Assembly (NCBI GenBank): GCA_025462725.1
Contig: JAOAPE010000013.1
Location: forward strand, 1-64,000
Direction of reading: 5' to 3'
Length of the DNA: 64,000 nucleotides
DNA from: Terriglobales bacterium
GTDB taxonomy: Bacteria > Acidobacteriota > Terriglobia > Terriglobales > Acidobacteriaceae
This document shows, one piece after another, positions 43,230 through 51,012 of the stretch (its first letter is position 1; each line of letters begins with the position of its first letter). Made by a program: the position numbers and the translations under genes. The notes under the pieces were generated by a model that saw only the letters and a program-made list of their open reading frames with translations, searched no databases and was not told the origin of the DNA.

Positions 43230-43241
43230 TTCAAGAGCTTA

Positions 43242-43739
43242 GCCACGGATTTCACGGACGACACGGATTTACACGGAGGGGCTGGGCTTAAGTTGCCGCT
43301 GCCACTTTGGGTGGTTGTCCTGCCTTTCGCTCATTGTCGAAGACCAGACGCTTCAGTTGTGCGCTAGGGCCAAAATTAAACAAGAGTGCCACTTCGAGCT
43401 GAGTTGCTCTCAAATAATTCAAGGTCTGTGCTTCGTGCGCCTGTTCGAGTCTCTTGATTGCTTTTAGCTCCAACAGCACCAAACGATTCACAACCAAATC
43501 AGCCTTGAAGTCCGCAATCTTCTTGCCGTGATACCAGACCGGAACAGCTACCTGGCGCTCGACAGAAAGACCGCTTTCAATCAGGGAGATCGTCATTGCC
43601 TCTTCGTATACCGATTCTAAAAATCCATGACCAAGCTCTCTGAAAACAGAGTAAAAGACGCCAATGATTCGCTCCGTTAGTTCCTCATGCTTCATCCGTG
43701 TCATTCTGTGAAATCTGTGAAATCCGTGAAATCCGTGGC
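43242..43739. mobile_element. Inverted-repeat-bounded cassette carrying a GxxExxY gene
   Basis: A perfect 17-bp inverted repeat GCCACGGATTTCACGGA bounds this 498-bp segment (43242-43258 and, inverted, 43723-43739). Inside each end further ACACGG/CACAGATT-type degenerate repeats continue inward (43260-43277 and about 43690-43722). The single gene within encodes a GxxExxY protein. There is no transposase and I see no obvious target-site duplication. The whole resembles a non-autonomous mobile cassette or a repeat-associated gene. Confidence 0.5.
43288..43704 (-). CDS. GxxExxY protein (PD-(D/E)XK-like)
   Basis: The 138-residue protein carries the naming motif as GHGFLESVYEEA (about residues 25-36). 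It also has DFKADLVV and LLELKAIKRL, where the Asp and the E-x-K fit a PD-(D/E)XK nuclease core. Family members are widespread but of unknown function. The 5' end of the gene lies inside the degenerate repeat array of the right cassette end, so translation signals are unusual: no ribosome binding site is visible before either ATG (43704 or 43695). Confidence 0.85.
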   Translation of the reverse strand: MTRMKHEELTERIIGVFYSVFRELGHGFLESVYEEAMTISLIESGLSVERQVAVPVWYHGKKIADFKADLVVNRLVLLELKAIKRLEQAHEAQTLNYLRATQLEVALLFNFGPSAQLKRLVFDNERKAGQPPKVAAAT

Positions 43740-43746
43740 AAAGTTT

Positions 43747-45072
43747 CTACTTCGCAACTCCGTTCTGCTTGTAAACCTGACCACCCTTCATTACGAAGTC
43801 CATCTTTTCCAAAGAGGTCACGTCTTTTAGCGGATCGCCCTGAACGGCGATGACGTCAGCGAATTTGCCAGCTTCGATGCTGCCTACATCTTTGCTGCGT
43901 CCGATCAAGTCAGCTGCGCTGGACGTCGCCGCGCGAATCGCCTGGGCGGGAGTCATTCCGAATTTCACCATGTAGAAGAATTGTTTGGCGTTGTCTCCGT
44001 GCGGATAGACTCCCGCGTCAGTCCCGAACGCCATCTTCACGCCGGCTTTGAAAGCCTTCGCGAAATTCTCGCGTTGGGTCCGGCCCACCATTTTTTCTTT
44101 TTCTACATTCTCGGGTTCCAGTCCAAACTTGATGGCATTGCCGAGAAGATAATCGTCGTTATAGATGTCCATCACGAAGTAAGTTCCGTGCTGCTTGGCT
44201 AACGCGATGCCTTCATCATCCACCAGGCTGGCGTGCTCGATGGAGTCAATGCCCGCGCGGATGGCATCTTTGATGCCCTGTGCGCCATGAGCGTGCGCGG
44301 CGATCTTGCGCCCTGCTTCATGCGCGGTGTCAGCTGCCATTTTTAGTTCTGTGTAAGTGAATTGAGGAGCCCCGGGACTGTCGCCTTTTGAGAGCACTCC
44401 GCCGGTCGCGAGGATCTTGATCACATCCACTCCGTACTTCACCTGTGCGCGGACAACGTGCTGCACCTGATCTGCGCCGTCGGCGATCCCATAGTCGCGT
44501 TCTTCAGGAAACATGGTCACGCGGGTCTGCGGTGAGTAGCTGTTGAGATCGCCATGTCCGCCAGTGATGGAAATCCCCGGGCCAGAAGCGACGATGCGAG
44601 GTCCCGGGATGAATCCGTCATTGATCGAATTACGCAGATCAACAGCAAGGAACGGCGCAGAGCCAACGTCGCGGACTGAAGTGAAACCAGCGTCGAGAGT
44701 TTTGCGAGCGTTTACCACACCAGCGAAGGCGCTAAAAAAGGGACTCTCGCGGAAATCATAGATCGGATTGTAGCGATCGGCGCGGCTGCCAAGATGCGTG
44801 TGGCAATCGATGAGACCCGGCAGTACGGTTGCGTTGGAGAGGTCTATGACTTCGGCGCCTGCAGGAACGGCAAGCTCAGCAGCGCCGCCAACCTTCTGGA
44901 TGCGGTCTCCTGAAATCACAATGACCATATTCGATTTCAGCGAGTCAGACGTGGCATCGAACAGCCGTCCAGCTTTGATGTAAGTGATTTTTGGAGCGGA
45001 AGGTGTTTGCGCGAATACGGCGAGTGATGCGATCAGGAACGCAAAAAGAAAAGTGATGCGAAACTTGCTCAT
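43747..45072 (-). CDS. Exported metal-dependent amidohydrolase (imidazolonepropionase/prolidase-like)
   Basis: From the ATG at 45072, with AGGAG 9 nt upstream, the 441-residue product has a signal peptide (cleavage near VFAQ). The amidohydrolase fold has VLPGLIDCHTHLG for the first metal pair, the metal-bridging Lys in VDVIKILATGG, HAHG and IEHAS for further His ligands, and FGTDAGVYPHG for the catalytic Asp. Homologues hydrolyse cyclic amides or dipeptides, often Xaa-Pro. The export signal points to periplasmic peptide or drug turnover. The exact substrate is unknown. Confidence 0.9.
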   Translation of the reverse strand: MSKFRITFLFAFLIASLAVFAQTPSAPKITYIKAGRLFDATSDSLKSNMVIVISGDRIQKVGGAAELAVPAGAEVIDLSNATVLPGLIDCHTHLGSRADRYNPIYDFRESPFFSAFAGVVNARKTLDAGFTSVRDVGSAPFLAVDLRNSINDGFIPGPRIVASGPGISITGGHGDLNSYSPQTRVTMFPEERDYGIADGADQVQHVVRAQVKYGVDVIKILATGGVLSKGDSPGAPQFTYTELKMAADTAHEAGRKIAAHAHGAQGIKDAIRAGIDSIEHASLVDDEGIALAKQHGTYFVMDIYNDDYLLGNAIKFGLEPENVEKEKMVGRTQRENFAKAFKAGVKMAFGTDAGVYPHGDNAKQFFYMVKFGMTPAQAIRAATSSAADLIGRSKDVGSIEAGKFADVIAVQGDPLKDVTSLEKMDFVMKGGQVYKQNGVAK

Positions 45073-45139
45073 GTTTGAGACTCCTGCTTGGAATGAACGC
45101 AATGAGTCTCATGTCTCAGAACGCAAGTGTCAAGCCATG

Positions 45140-45946
45140 CTAATCATGGTGCTGCTGCTGCGGCATCGTGGACATGTCGGCGGTATTCTTCTGCCGCTCC
45201 ACTGACCATATCGCGTCCAGCGATTGTTCGTAGGGATACAGATGGACCATCCATCCGAAGATGCGGGGAATGAATTTCCCTCCCGCAGACTCGCACTCTT
45301 CTTGGGTGCTGATGGTACCGGCCAATCCGAAGCGCGGTGATTTTCCGAACATCTCATTACGCTTACTATCCGGCGGTTTGCAAAGGTTCACGTGCTGGTG
45401 CCATTGCGCAACGCTTAGGGGAACCCGTTTGTCCAATTCATCTTCGCCGTATCGCGCAGGCGCTGTGTACATGGCGCCGATCAGTTTGAAATCGTTATTG
45501 CCCGTTTTTTCGTAAAGCAGCGATGTGGGATGCTCGGCGTTGAATCGGAAACCGGCTTCCATCGCATACCCGTAATTCGTGAAGTGATACATCTTCTGCT
45601 TGAGCTCGGGCAGGAAAATCTTGTAGCCATCCGCCTCGGCAGTCTTCACGTCTTTGTATTTCTCCAATGATTTACGGGCGGTATTCACGATCTGCTGTGC
45701 CCGTGCAGTGTCAGCTGGTGTGGCATCCCGCAACGCACTCATCTTCATATGCGGACCCATAGCGTGCTCATGGTCATGACCGTGCGAACTCATCGCAGAA
45801 GTCACCGCGCCTAGATCTTGCTGGGTCTGCGTCTCAGCGGGAGTGGATTTCGCGGGCACATCGTGCTCGTGTACAGCATGCTGCGCCCTCACAACTAAGG
45901 CGAGGAGAATAAAAATGCCGAGTCCAACCATATTTCGGTTTCGCAT
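45140..45946 (-). CDS. Exported His/Met-rich protein of unknown function
   Basis: From the ATG at 45946, with GGAAGGA upstream, the 268-residue product has a signal peptide (about 1-21). A disordered His-rich stretch holding HAVHEHD and HGHDHEHAMGPHMKM follows, then a compact domain (about 75-245) with NYGYAMEAGFRFN and WHQHVNLCKPP. His ends the protein (QQQHHD). A metal-binding role (copper, zinc) is suggested by composition only. It is divergent from the LTxxQ protein gene and may share a promoter region with it. Confidence 0.7.
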   Translation of the reverse strand: MRNRNMVGLGIFILLALVVRAQHAVHEHDVPAKSTPAETQTQQDLGAVTSAMSSHGHDHEHAMGPHMKMSALRDATPADTARAQQIVNTARKSLEKYKDVKTAEADGYKIFLPELKQKMYHFTNYGYAMEAGFRFNAEHPTSLLYEKTGNNDFKLIGAMYTAPARYGEDELDKRVPLSVAQWHQHVNLCKPPDSKRNEMFGKSPRFGLAGTISTQEECESAGGKFIPRIFGWMVHLYPYEQSLDAIWSVERQKNTADMSTMPQQQHHD

Positions 45947-46096
45947 GGTAGATTCCTTCCGTTCACATTCTCGCAACCCGCTTGCGCGGCAGATGTTCCG
46001 GCCAACGAACACGCCTGAAACCGCTATTGTCGCGCAACTTTCCTGAGCTGTGCGGTTTTACTTTTACAGAGCCTAATGAGGCAAGGAGCAATAAAG

Positions 46097-46786
46097 ATGA
46101 GATTGAAAACAAGACATTCAGCGATAGCGATGGTAATAGCCCTCGCACTCGCGATTGCCGCTGGCGGGGCCGCCGCAGCCCAGGGGCATCCCGGGCACGG
46201 AGCTGGCCACGGCATGATGGGCGACAAATTGGCCAAGGAACTCAACTTGACCGCCGATCAGCAAGCAAAATTAAAGCAACTCATGGAAGCCGACCGTGCC
46301 AAGATGCAAGCACTGCACCAGGACCAGTCGCTCACAAAAGAGCAAAAGATGCAGCAATCGCAAGCGCTTCGCGAGACCATGAAGAATGACATGAACTCGG
46401 TGCTCACGCCGGAACAGCAGCAGAAATTCGCGAGCTTGCGGGAGAGTCACGGTGCTGGTGGCCCCATGGGCAAAGATCACGACCGGCTGGCCAACCAGCT
46501 GAATCTCACAGCAGACCAGAAGACCAAGATGCAGAGCATCATGGAAAGCAATCATCAACAGATGAAGGCCATCCATGACGATCAGTCGCTTTCACAGCAG
46601 GACAAGCAGGCGAAGGTCAAGCAACTGCACGAATCGATGAAATCGCAAGTGAACGCGATCCTCACCCCAGACCAGCAGCAGAAGTTCGCGCAGATGCACC
46701 AGCGTATGGGCAAGGGCCATAGTGGACGCGGCGGTTTCGGTGGACATCAGGGCGAGGGCGCGCAAACGCCTCCTCCGGGAATGTAA
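46097..46786 (+). CDS. Exported LTxxQ (Spy/CpxP-like) protein with an internal duplication
   Basis: From the ATG at 46097 (AAGGAG upstream) the 229-residue product has a signal peptide ending AAAQ, then two tandem copies of a ~75-residue helical unit (about 42-118 and 122-198). Each starts D(K/R)LA-x2-LNLTADQ and ends with LTP(E/D)QQQKF, the LTxxQ signature. Spy/CpxP proteins act as periplasmic chaperones and metal or envelope-stress sensors, usually with one such unit. A Gly/His-rich tail follows. A strong terminator lies after the gene. Confidence 0.85.
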   Translation: MRLKTRHSAIAMVIALALAIAAGGAAAAQGHPGHGAGHGMMGDKLAKELNLTADQQAKLKQLMEADRAKMQALHQDQSLTKEQKMQQSQALRETMKNDMNSVLTPEQQQKFASLRESHGAGGPMGKDHDRLANQLNLTADQKTKMQSIMESNHQQMKAIHDDQSLSQQDKQAKVKQLHESMKSQVNAILTPDQQQKFAQMHQRMGKGHSGRGGFGGHQGEGAQTPPPGM

Positions 46787-46809
46787 TCAAGCTAGGAAGC
46801 GATGCAAAT

Positions 46810-46845
46810 CGGGAAGGCGCTGTCTGGGCCTTCCCGTTTCTATTT
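46810..46845 (+). terminator. Rho-independent terminator of the LTxxQ gene
   Basis: CGGGAAGGC and GCCTTCCCG (46810-46818, 46828-46836) form a 9-bp stem followed by TTTCTATTTT. It overlaps the stop region of the convergent hypothetical gene. Confidence 0.88.
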
Positions 46846-47217
46846 TCTACGGTGGCGATTCCTGAACTCGCGGCGGTTCTCGTACTTGCTCGGCGCCTCT
46901 CCTGACATCACCTGCATCTCGCGCTCGCGGATAGCTTCGATCCCGTGTTTCACTACGTCTTCCTTCAACAAATCGAGAACATCGAGCAGGTAACGGATCT
47001 GAGGTCTTTCATGGACTGATTCCGCGTCATTGCGAACAGCAGGCAGAAACATCAGGTGAAGATCTTCCATCGGGCGCTGGAACTCTGGAAGGTAAATGTC
47101 GTCAATGTGCGCCATCGCAAAGTTGTGAACCACATCCCAGTCAACGATGTTGTCAAGATATGAGCGCACCAGAAGTTCGAACTGTTCGTGCGGGAAGCTT
47201 TTGGGAAGAGTTTCCAT
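46840..47217 (-). CDS. Conserved-looking cytosolic protein of unknown function
   Basis: The 125-residue protein is soluble, acidic in the middle and basic at the C-terminus (RREFRNRHRRK). It has no signal, membrane segment or recognised motif; helical prediction by eye is high. It lies 39 bp downstream of kdsB on the same strand and may be co-transcribed with it. No clear ribosome binding site precedes the ATG. Confidence 0.6.
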   Translation of the reverse strand: METLPKSFPHEQFELLVRSYLDNIVDWDVVHNFAMAHIDDIYLPEFQRPMEDLHLMFLPAVRNDAESVHERPQIRYLLDVLDLLKEDVVKHGIEAIREREMQVMSGEAPSKYENRREFRNRHRRK

Positions 47218-47256
47218 TCGTCGCTAAAGCAAATCTATCCGGCGAAAAAACGTTTT

Positions 47257-47994
47257 TCAAGTCCTCTGTCTTAGGATGCTGTCCACCCGCTGAAGGTCTT
47301 CCTCAGTGTCTACCCCGATGGTGTCATGTTGCGTCTCGGAAACGTAGATGTCGATGCCATTTTCCAAGAACCGAAGTTGTTCCAGCCGTTCGCTGCGTTC
47401 CAATGCTGATTCAGGGAGCGTGCAGAAGCGGTCGAGAGCGGCCTTCCGATAGGCATAGAGACCGAGATGCTTCATGTATCGAAATTCGGCGGTCTTATCG
47501 CGATCGAAGGGAATGGTAGAGCGCGAAAAATAGAGCGCCCGTCCTTGTTTATTGACGACCACTTTCACAGCGTTGGAATTCGCAATGTCCGCGGCGGGCG
47601 CCGGCGTCATCACGGTGGAAACCAGGACATCTGGATTCTGCATGGGGCCGAGCAGCGCATCAATGTGCTCAACGCGGGCAAGAGGCTCATCGCCCTGAAC
47701 GTTGATGAACACGTCAATCATCGTTTCCGCAGAAATCGAGCGAGCGACCTCGTTGACTCTGTCAGTCCCGCTCTTGTGCTGATCAGAAGTCATCCGCGCA
47801 TTCCAACCATTCTTCTTGCAGACAGCCATGATTTCATCTGAATCGGTCGCGACGATCACATCCGACACAAGCTTCGAATTAGCAGCCGCTTCATAGACGT
47901 GCGCGAGCATGGGACGTCCAGCGATCTCACGCAGGATCTTGCGCGGGAGCCGTGTGGAAGCTAGGCGAGCGGGGATGATGGCAATAGCATTCAT
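47257..47994 (-). CDS. kdsB: 3-deoxy-manno-octulosonate cytidylyltransferase (CMP-Kdo synthetase)
   Basis: The 245-residue protein starts with the nucleotidyltransferase signature IIPARLASTRLPRK and continues with GRPMLAHVYE, NVQGDEP for the metal/nucleotide site, and RLEQLRFLENG. It activates Kdo as CMP-Kdo for lipopolysaccharide inner core synthesis, consistent with a Gram-negative envelope. The length is normal. It sits upstream of the small hypothetical gene. Confidence 0.96.
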   Translation of the reverse strand: MNAIAIIPARLASTRLPRKILREIAGRPMLAHVYEAAANSKLVSDVIVATDSDEIMAVCKKNGWNARMTSDQHKSGTDRVNEVARSISAETMIDVFINVQGDEPLARVEHIDALLGPMQNPDVLVSTVMTPAPAADIANSNAVKVVVNKQGRALYFSRSTIPFDRDKTAEFRYMKHLGLYAYRKAALDRFCTLPESALERSERLEQLRFLENGIDIYVSETQHDTIGVDTEEDLQRVDSILRQRT

Positions 47995-48010
47995 GTGTAC
48001 GGATACTAAA

Positions 48011-48874
48011 TCAAACTTTCAATTGGATCGCCGTCTGTTTCACTTGACCGCCTTCCGCATCGGCCAAGGGGTGGATAACAATAAAAGCGTTGGGATCAAG
48101 GTTTTTACTGAGATCTTTGATCCGTCCAATCTGTAGCCGAGTCACTACGCAATAAAGGATGTCCTGCTTTGCGTCACTCAGCCCACCACGTCCTTCGTAA
48201 ATCGTTAGGCCGCAGTTCAGGTTCTCGACGATCGCTTGACGAATAAGTTCGCTCTTCTCCGAGACGATGATCACAGCCGTATACTCTTCAACTCCGTGGA
48301 TGAGAAAGTCGACAGTTTTTGATGCTGCGAAGTAAGTAAGCATGGAATAAAGGGCCGCTTCAATTCCAAGGAAAAATGCACCAGCGCCGAAGATGAACAC
48401 GTTCAAAATGAGAATTACATCTCCTACCCGCAGGAAATGACTTTTCTTGCTGATCAGAAGTGCGGCAATCTCAGTTCCGTCCAGCACAGCGCCGCCGCGC
48501 ATTGCCAACCCGATACCAGCGCCAATGAAGAAGCCGCCGAAAACTGCGGTCAGTAGCCGGTCTGGCGTGACGTCTGGAAAACGAATTATCGCGAGACACA
48601 AAGACAGGCCTGCGATGGCCAGAGCGCTACGCAGTGCAAACTTCATTCCCATTTGCTTGTAGCCCAACACTACAAACGGGAGATTGATAAGAAGGATCCA
48701 GACAGCAAGCGGTATGGATGAGAGATCAGCAAGGAGCATGGAAATGCCCGTGACACCGCCGTCAATGAACCTGCTGGAAAGTAGAAATCCTTTCAATCCC
48801 ATTCCGGCAGAAAAGATGCCGAGCGCGATGAGAAAAACGTTTAGGAGTTCCTTGCTGAGAGCATTCATTTTCAT
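48011..48874 (-). CDS. YitT-family membrane protein (DUF161 + DUF2179)
   Basis: I chose the ATG at 48874 because GAGGGA lies 9 nt upstream; a TTG two codons earlier is possible. The 287-residue protein has five or six membrane segments (about 5-175, with FIDGGVTGISMLL) and a C-terminal soluble DUF2179 domain (DILYCVVTRLQIGRIKDL). The family is widespread and of unknown transport role. It is transcribed in the same direction as kdsB, 16 bp upstream of it. Confidence 0.9.
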   Translation of the reverse strand: MKMNALSKELLNVFLIALGIFSAGMGLKGFLLSSRFIDGGVTGISMLLADLSSIPLAVWILLINLPFVVLGYKQMGMKFALRSALAIAGLSLCLAIIRFPDVTPDRLLTAVFGGFFIGAGIGLAMRGGAVLDGTEIAALLISKKSHFLRVGDVILILNVFIFGAGAFFLGIEAALYSMLTYFAASKTVDFLIHGVEEYTAVIIVSEKSELIRQAIVENLNCGLTIYEGRGGLSDAKQDILYCVVTRLQIGRIKDLSKNLDPNAFIVIHPLADAEGGQVKQTAIQLKV

Positions 48875-48886
48875 GAGCAAATTCCC

Positions 48887-50167
48887 TCAGTTCATCTGAT
48901 GTTCACTACCGCGTTTCGGCGTGAAATGCACAAACAGCACCACGCCAGCGGGGTGCGAACCGTAAATGGCTTTCAAACTATCTGGAGCGGAATATAGATT
49001 GACCTGTCCACCGATGGCTGTGGTCAAGTGTGGAATAAAACCAAATTCGCGATCGTAACCAACGGTGAAGGCCTTAACGCGCCCGATGAATTGTTCCGGT
49101 GAATTGGGCAGCGCGTTCTTCCCCGAGAGCAACTCCGCAGTGCGATCTGCCAATTCAATACGCGTCCAAGCGTTGTTAGATTTCTTGAATCGAAGCGTAC
49201 CCTCAGCGAGATATCCGTTGAGCACTTCGCCGGCAGAATCCTTGTTTCTACCCCAAAGCACTGTTGCCGCGAAATTACCATCTTGAAGAGGACGGTTGTA
49301 CATGACTGACGATGTCATGCGATCCACGTCCTCAGTGGCATGCAAGACCTCAGGGCTTGAGAGTCGGGCGAATGAATATTGCGCACTCCAATTCGCCGCG
49401 GGATTGACCGTGAGGCGCGTTGACCAGGAATCCAGTTTGCCCTGGTCAATGTTCCAGCGGTTCTCATCTGGCTCGCGGCCGTGAAACCCCGAAGCCTCAA
49501 TGCGGATGGCACGGTGCGTTAATCCCACAGTCACGACGTCGGACGCGATATGCGTTGAATCCTGGAAGTGGTGTCCGAGCGGAGCGAGCGGATTCTCCGA
49601 AGCCGACGCGCGGTGCGGATATGCTGCCGGCCCCATCGCCGGGTCGCCCACAGGAGCCGCGTAGAAAGACAGCAAAGTGTTGTCAGTGAGTTTGTGGTCA
49701 TAGAGTGCCGCGATCTCCATGAAGAGATCATGCGGATGCTGTCCGTCAACAATGCCCTTGCCGAATGCTGTTTCGCCCACCTGGAACAGCTCCGGATAGT
49801 AACGGCCAGTGACAGTGGCTGGCTCCAGGCTGAGCATGGTGCGAAGCGTAAGTGTGGCGCTGTCGCCGAGTTTCCGTTGTGCCATCGGCATAAACCAATT
49901 TGTCGAGAACACCTTGTCATATCCGCGTGGCCCACTCTGCTGGATCATATTTATGAACGCTGACCCGTGAAACATCAGCGTCCACTTTCCTTTTGCAGAC
50001 ATAAGCATTGGCGCAGATGTGGAATTCGGTTCTGCGCTGGTTCCGGAGGTGGCGTGTTGCTGGATGGTTGCTGTGAAGGTTGGTGAATCCATCTGCATGG
50101 ATGAATGATCCATAGTCTGCGCTGCCGCAGCAGCGGTTAGTAATAGAAATGCGTAGATGAATCTCAA
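48887..50167 (-). CDS. Exported Met/His-rich protein, probable outer-membrane beta-barrel
   Basis: A TTG start at 50167 with AGGAG upstream leads into a signal peptide (about 1-16). The mature N-terminus has MDHSSMQMDS, a Met/His motif typical of copper-handling proteins. The rest is rich in alternating hydrophobic residues and ends in a C-terminal strand VVLFVHFTP before a short tail, as in outer-membrane barrels. A DGQHPHDLFMEIA motif stands in the middle. The family is not recognised by name. A copper link is inferred from composition and from the neighbouring Cys/His protein and TolC remnant. Confidence 0.65.
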   Translation of the reverse strand: MRFIYAFLLLTAAAAAQTMDHSSMQMDSPTFTATIQQHATSGTSAEPNSTSAPMLMSAKGKWTLMFHGSAFINMIQQSGPRGYDKVFSTNWFMPMAQRKLGDSATLTLRTMLSLEPATVTGRYYPELFQVGETAFGKGIVDGQHPHDLFMEIAALYDHKLTDNTLLSFYAAPVGDPAMGPAAYPHRASASENPLAPLGHHFQDSTHIASDVVTVGLTHRAIRIEASGFHGREPDENRWNIDQGKLDSWSTRLTVNPAANWSAQYSFARLSSPEVLHATEDVDRMTSSVMYNRPLQDGNFAATVLWGRNKDSAGEVLNGYLAEGTLRFKKSNNAWTRIELADRTAELLSGKNALPNSPEQFIGRVKAFTVGYDREFGFIPHLTTAIGGQVNLYSAPDSLKAIYGSHPAGVVLFVHFTPKRGSEHQMN

Positions 50168-50240
50168 GTCTCTTCTCCTGTAGAAAACATGGAGGACAGC
50201 CGCAGAAATAAACGCGCGAAAATTTGGGAGAAGGGAATGT

Positions 50241-50615
50241 CTAGATTCTGAGTGTTAGAAACCGACTAGGAGGGCTGCTGGCTATCTTCGCAAGGGCGTA
50301 AATGCGCAGCGCTGACTTTGCGGGCGATCGATCAAGCGTAGCAATCGAAACCAGCGTAGGGACATGGCCCAAACGAGCAGAACTGATTCCGGACTGCTGT
50401 GGCCTGCTTGCGTCGCAGCAGGCGGGACACTGCGCCGATTGCACCGTTGAAGTCGGCTTGTGATGGTGGCAACTGGCTTGTGACTCAGAGGGGATGGACT
50501 CTCTCGGTAGCCAGTTAGCGGCGCAGGGCAGCGGGAGAATAAAGCACAGTCCGAGGATTAGCAGTAAAACACTCTGCCCAAACTTCATTAGTCGACCTAG
50601 GTATCTGCTGTGCAT
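50241..50615 (-). CDS. Small exported Cys/His-rich protein
   Basis: From the ATG at 50615, which has GGAG just upstream, the 124-residue product has a signal peptide (hydrophobic about 13-27). The mature part has SCHHHKPT and CPACC, a dense Cys/His cluster that could bind copper or a similar soft metal. ATGs at 50627 and 50588 are alternative starts. It is upstream of and on the same strand as the Met/His-rich barrel gene. The pattern is reminiscent of small periplasmic proteins in metal-resistance loci; the family is not recognised. Confidence 0.5.
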   Translation of the reverse strand: MHSRYLGRLMKFGQSVLLLILGLCFILPLPCAANWLPRESIPSESQASCHHHKPTSTVQSAQCPACCDASRPQQSGISSARLGHVPTLVSIATLDRSPAKSALRIYALAKIASSPPSRFLTLRI

Positions 50616-50734
50616 TGCTCTCCACATTGTAGCCGAATCCGGGTTCCCCGTATCCTTGTCCTAGCCGGATCACTTTTGATGGTGCAGTCCACTTTTCCAG
50701 AAAGTACTCCAGAAACCACCAAAGAAACAGAACA

Positions 50735-50980
50735 GTGCTGCTGAGGATTGGAACAGCTATACCCGAGGGCTCATGTTGTGAGAGAGAGGTAGCTCTGGTT
50801 CGCACAGCGATTGTGTTCGTTGTTCTACTGTATGCGCGCCGTGCTTTCGCTCAGAATGCGCCTGTGTCGCCTGATTTCCCGTGGCATGGACCTGAGGAAC
50901 GGAAAGTTGCAGTAGAAGCAAGAATTTTGCGCGATTCCAGAGTCGACGTCGACCCGTTTTATGCATTAGCACTAGTTTAG
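50735..50980 (+). pseudogene. Remnant of the N-terminus of a TolC/CusC-like outer-membrane efflux protein
   Basis: A signal-like stretch (IVFVVLLYARRAFAQ) is followed by NAPVSPDFPWHGPEER and a RILRDSRVDVDP segment, then the frame stops after ALALV. In TolC-family proteins of this type the same order of segments (PDRPWH, SR-x-DVD, YALAELI) opens a mature protein of over 400 residues. Here only about 60 residues remain before a stop and no continuation is seen downstream. A decayed efflux gene next to Met/His- and Cys/His-rich exported proteins suggests a lost metal-efflux operon. The similarity is from memory. Confidence 0.45.
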
Positions 50981-51012
50981 GGAGCACAGCGTTTGCCTGG
51001 GTCCCGACCGTT

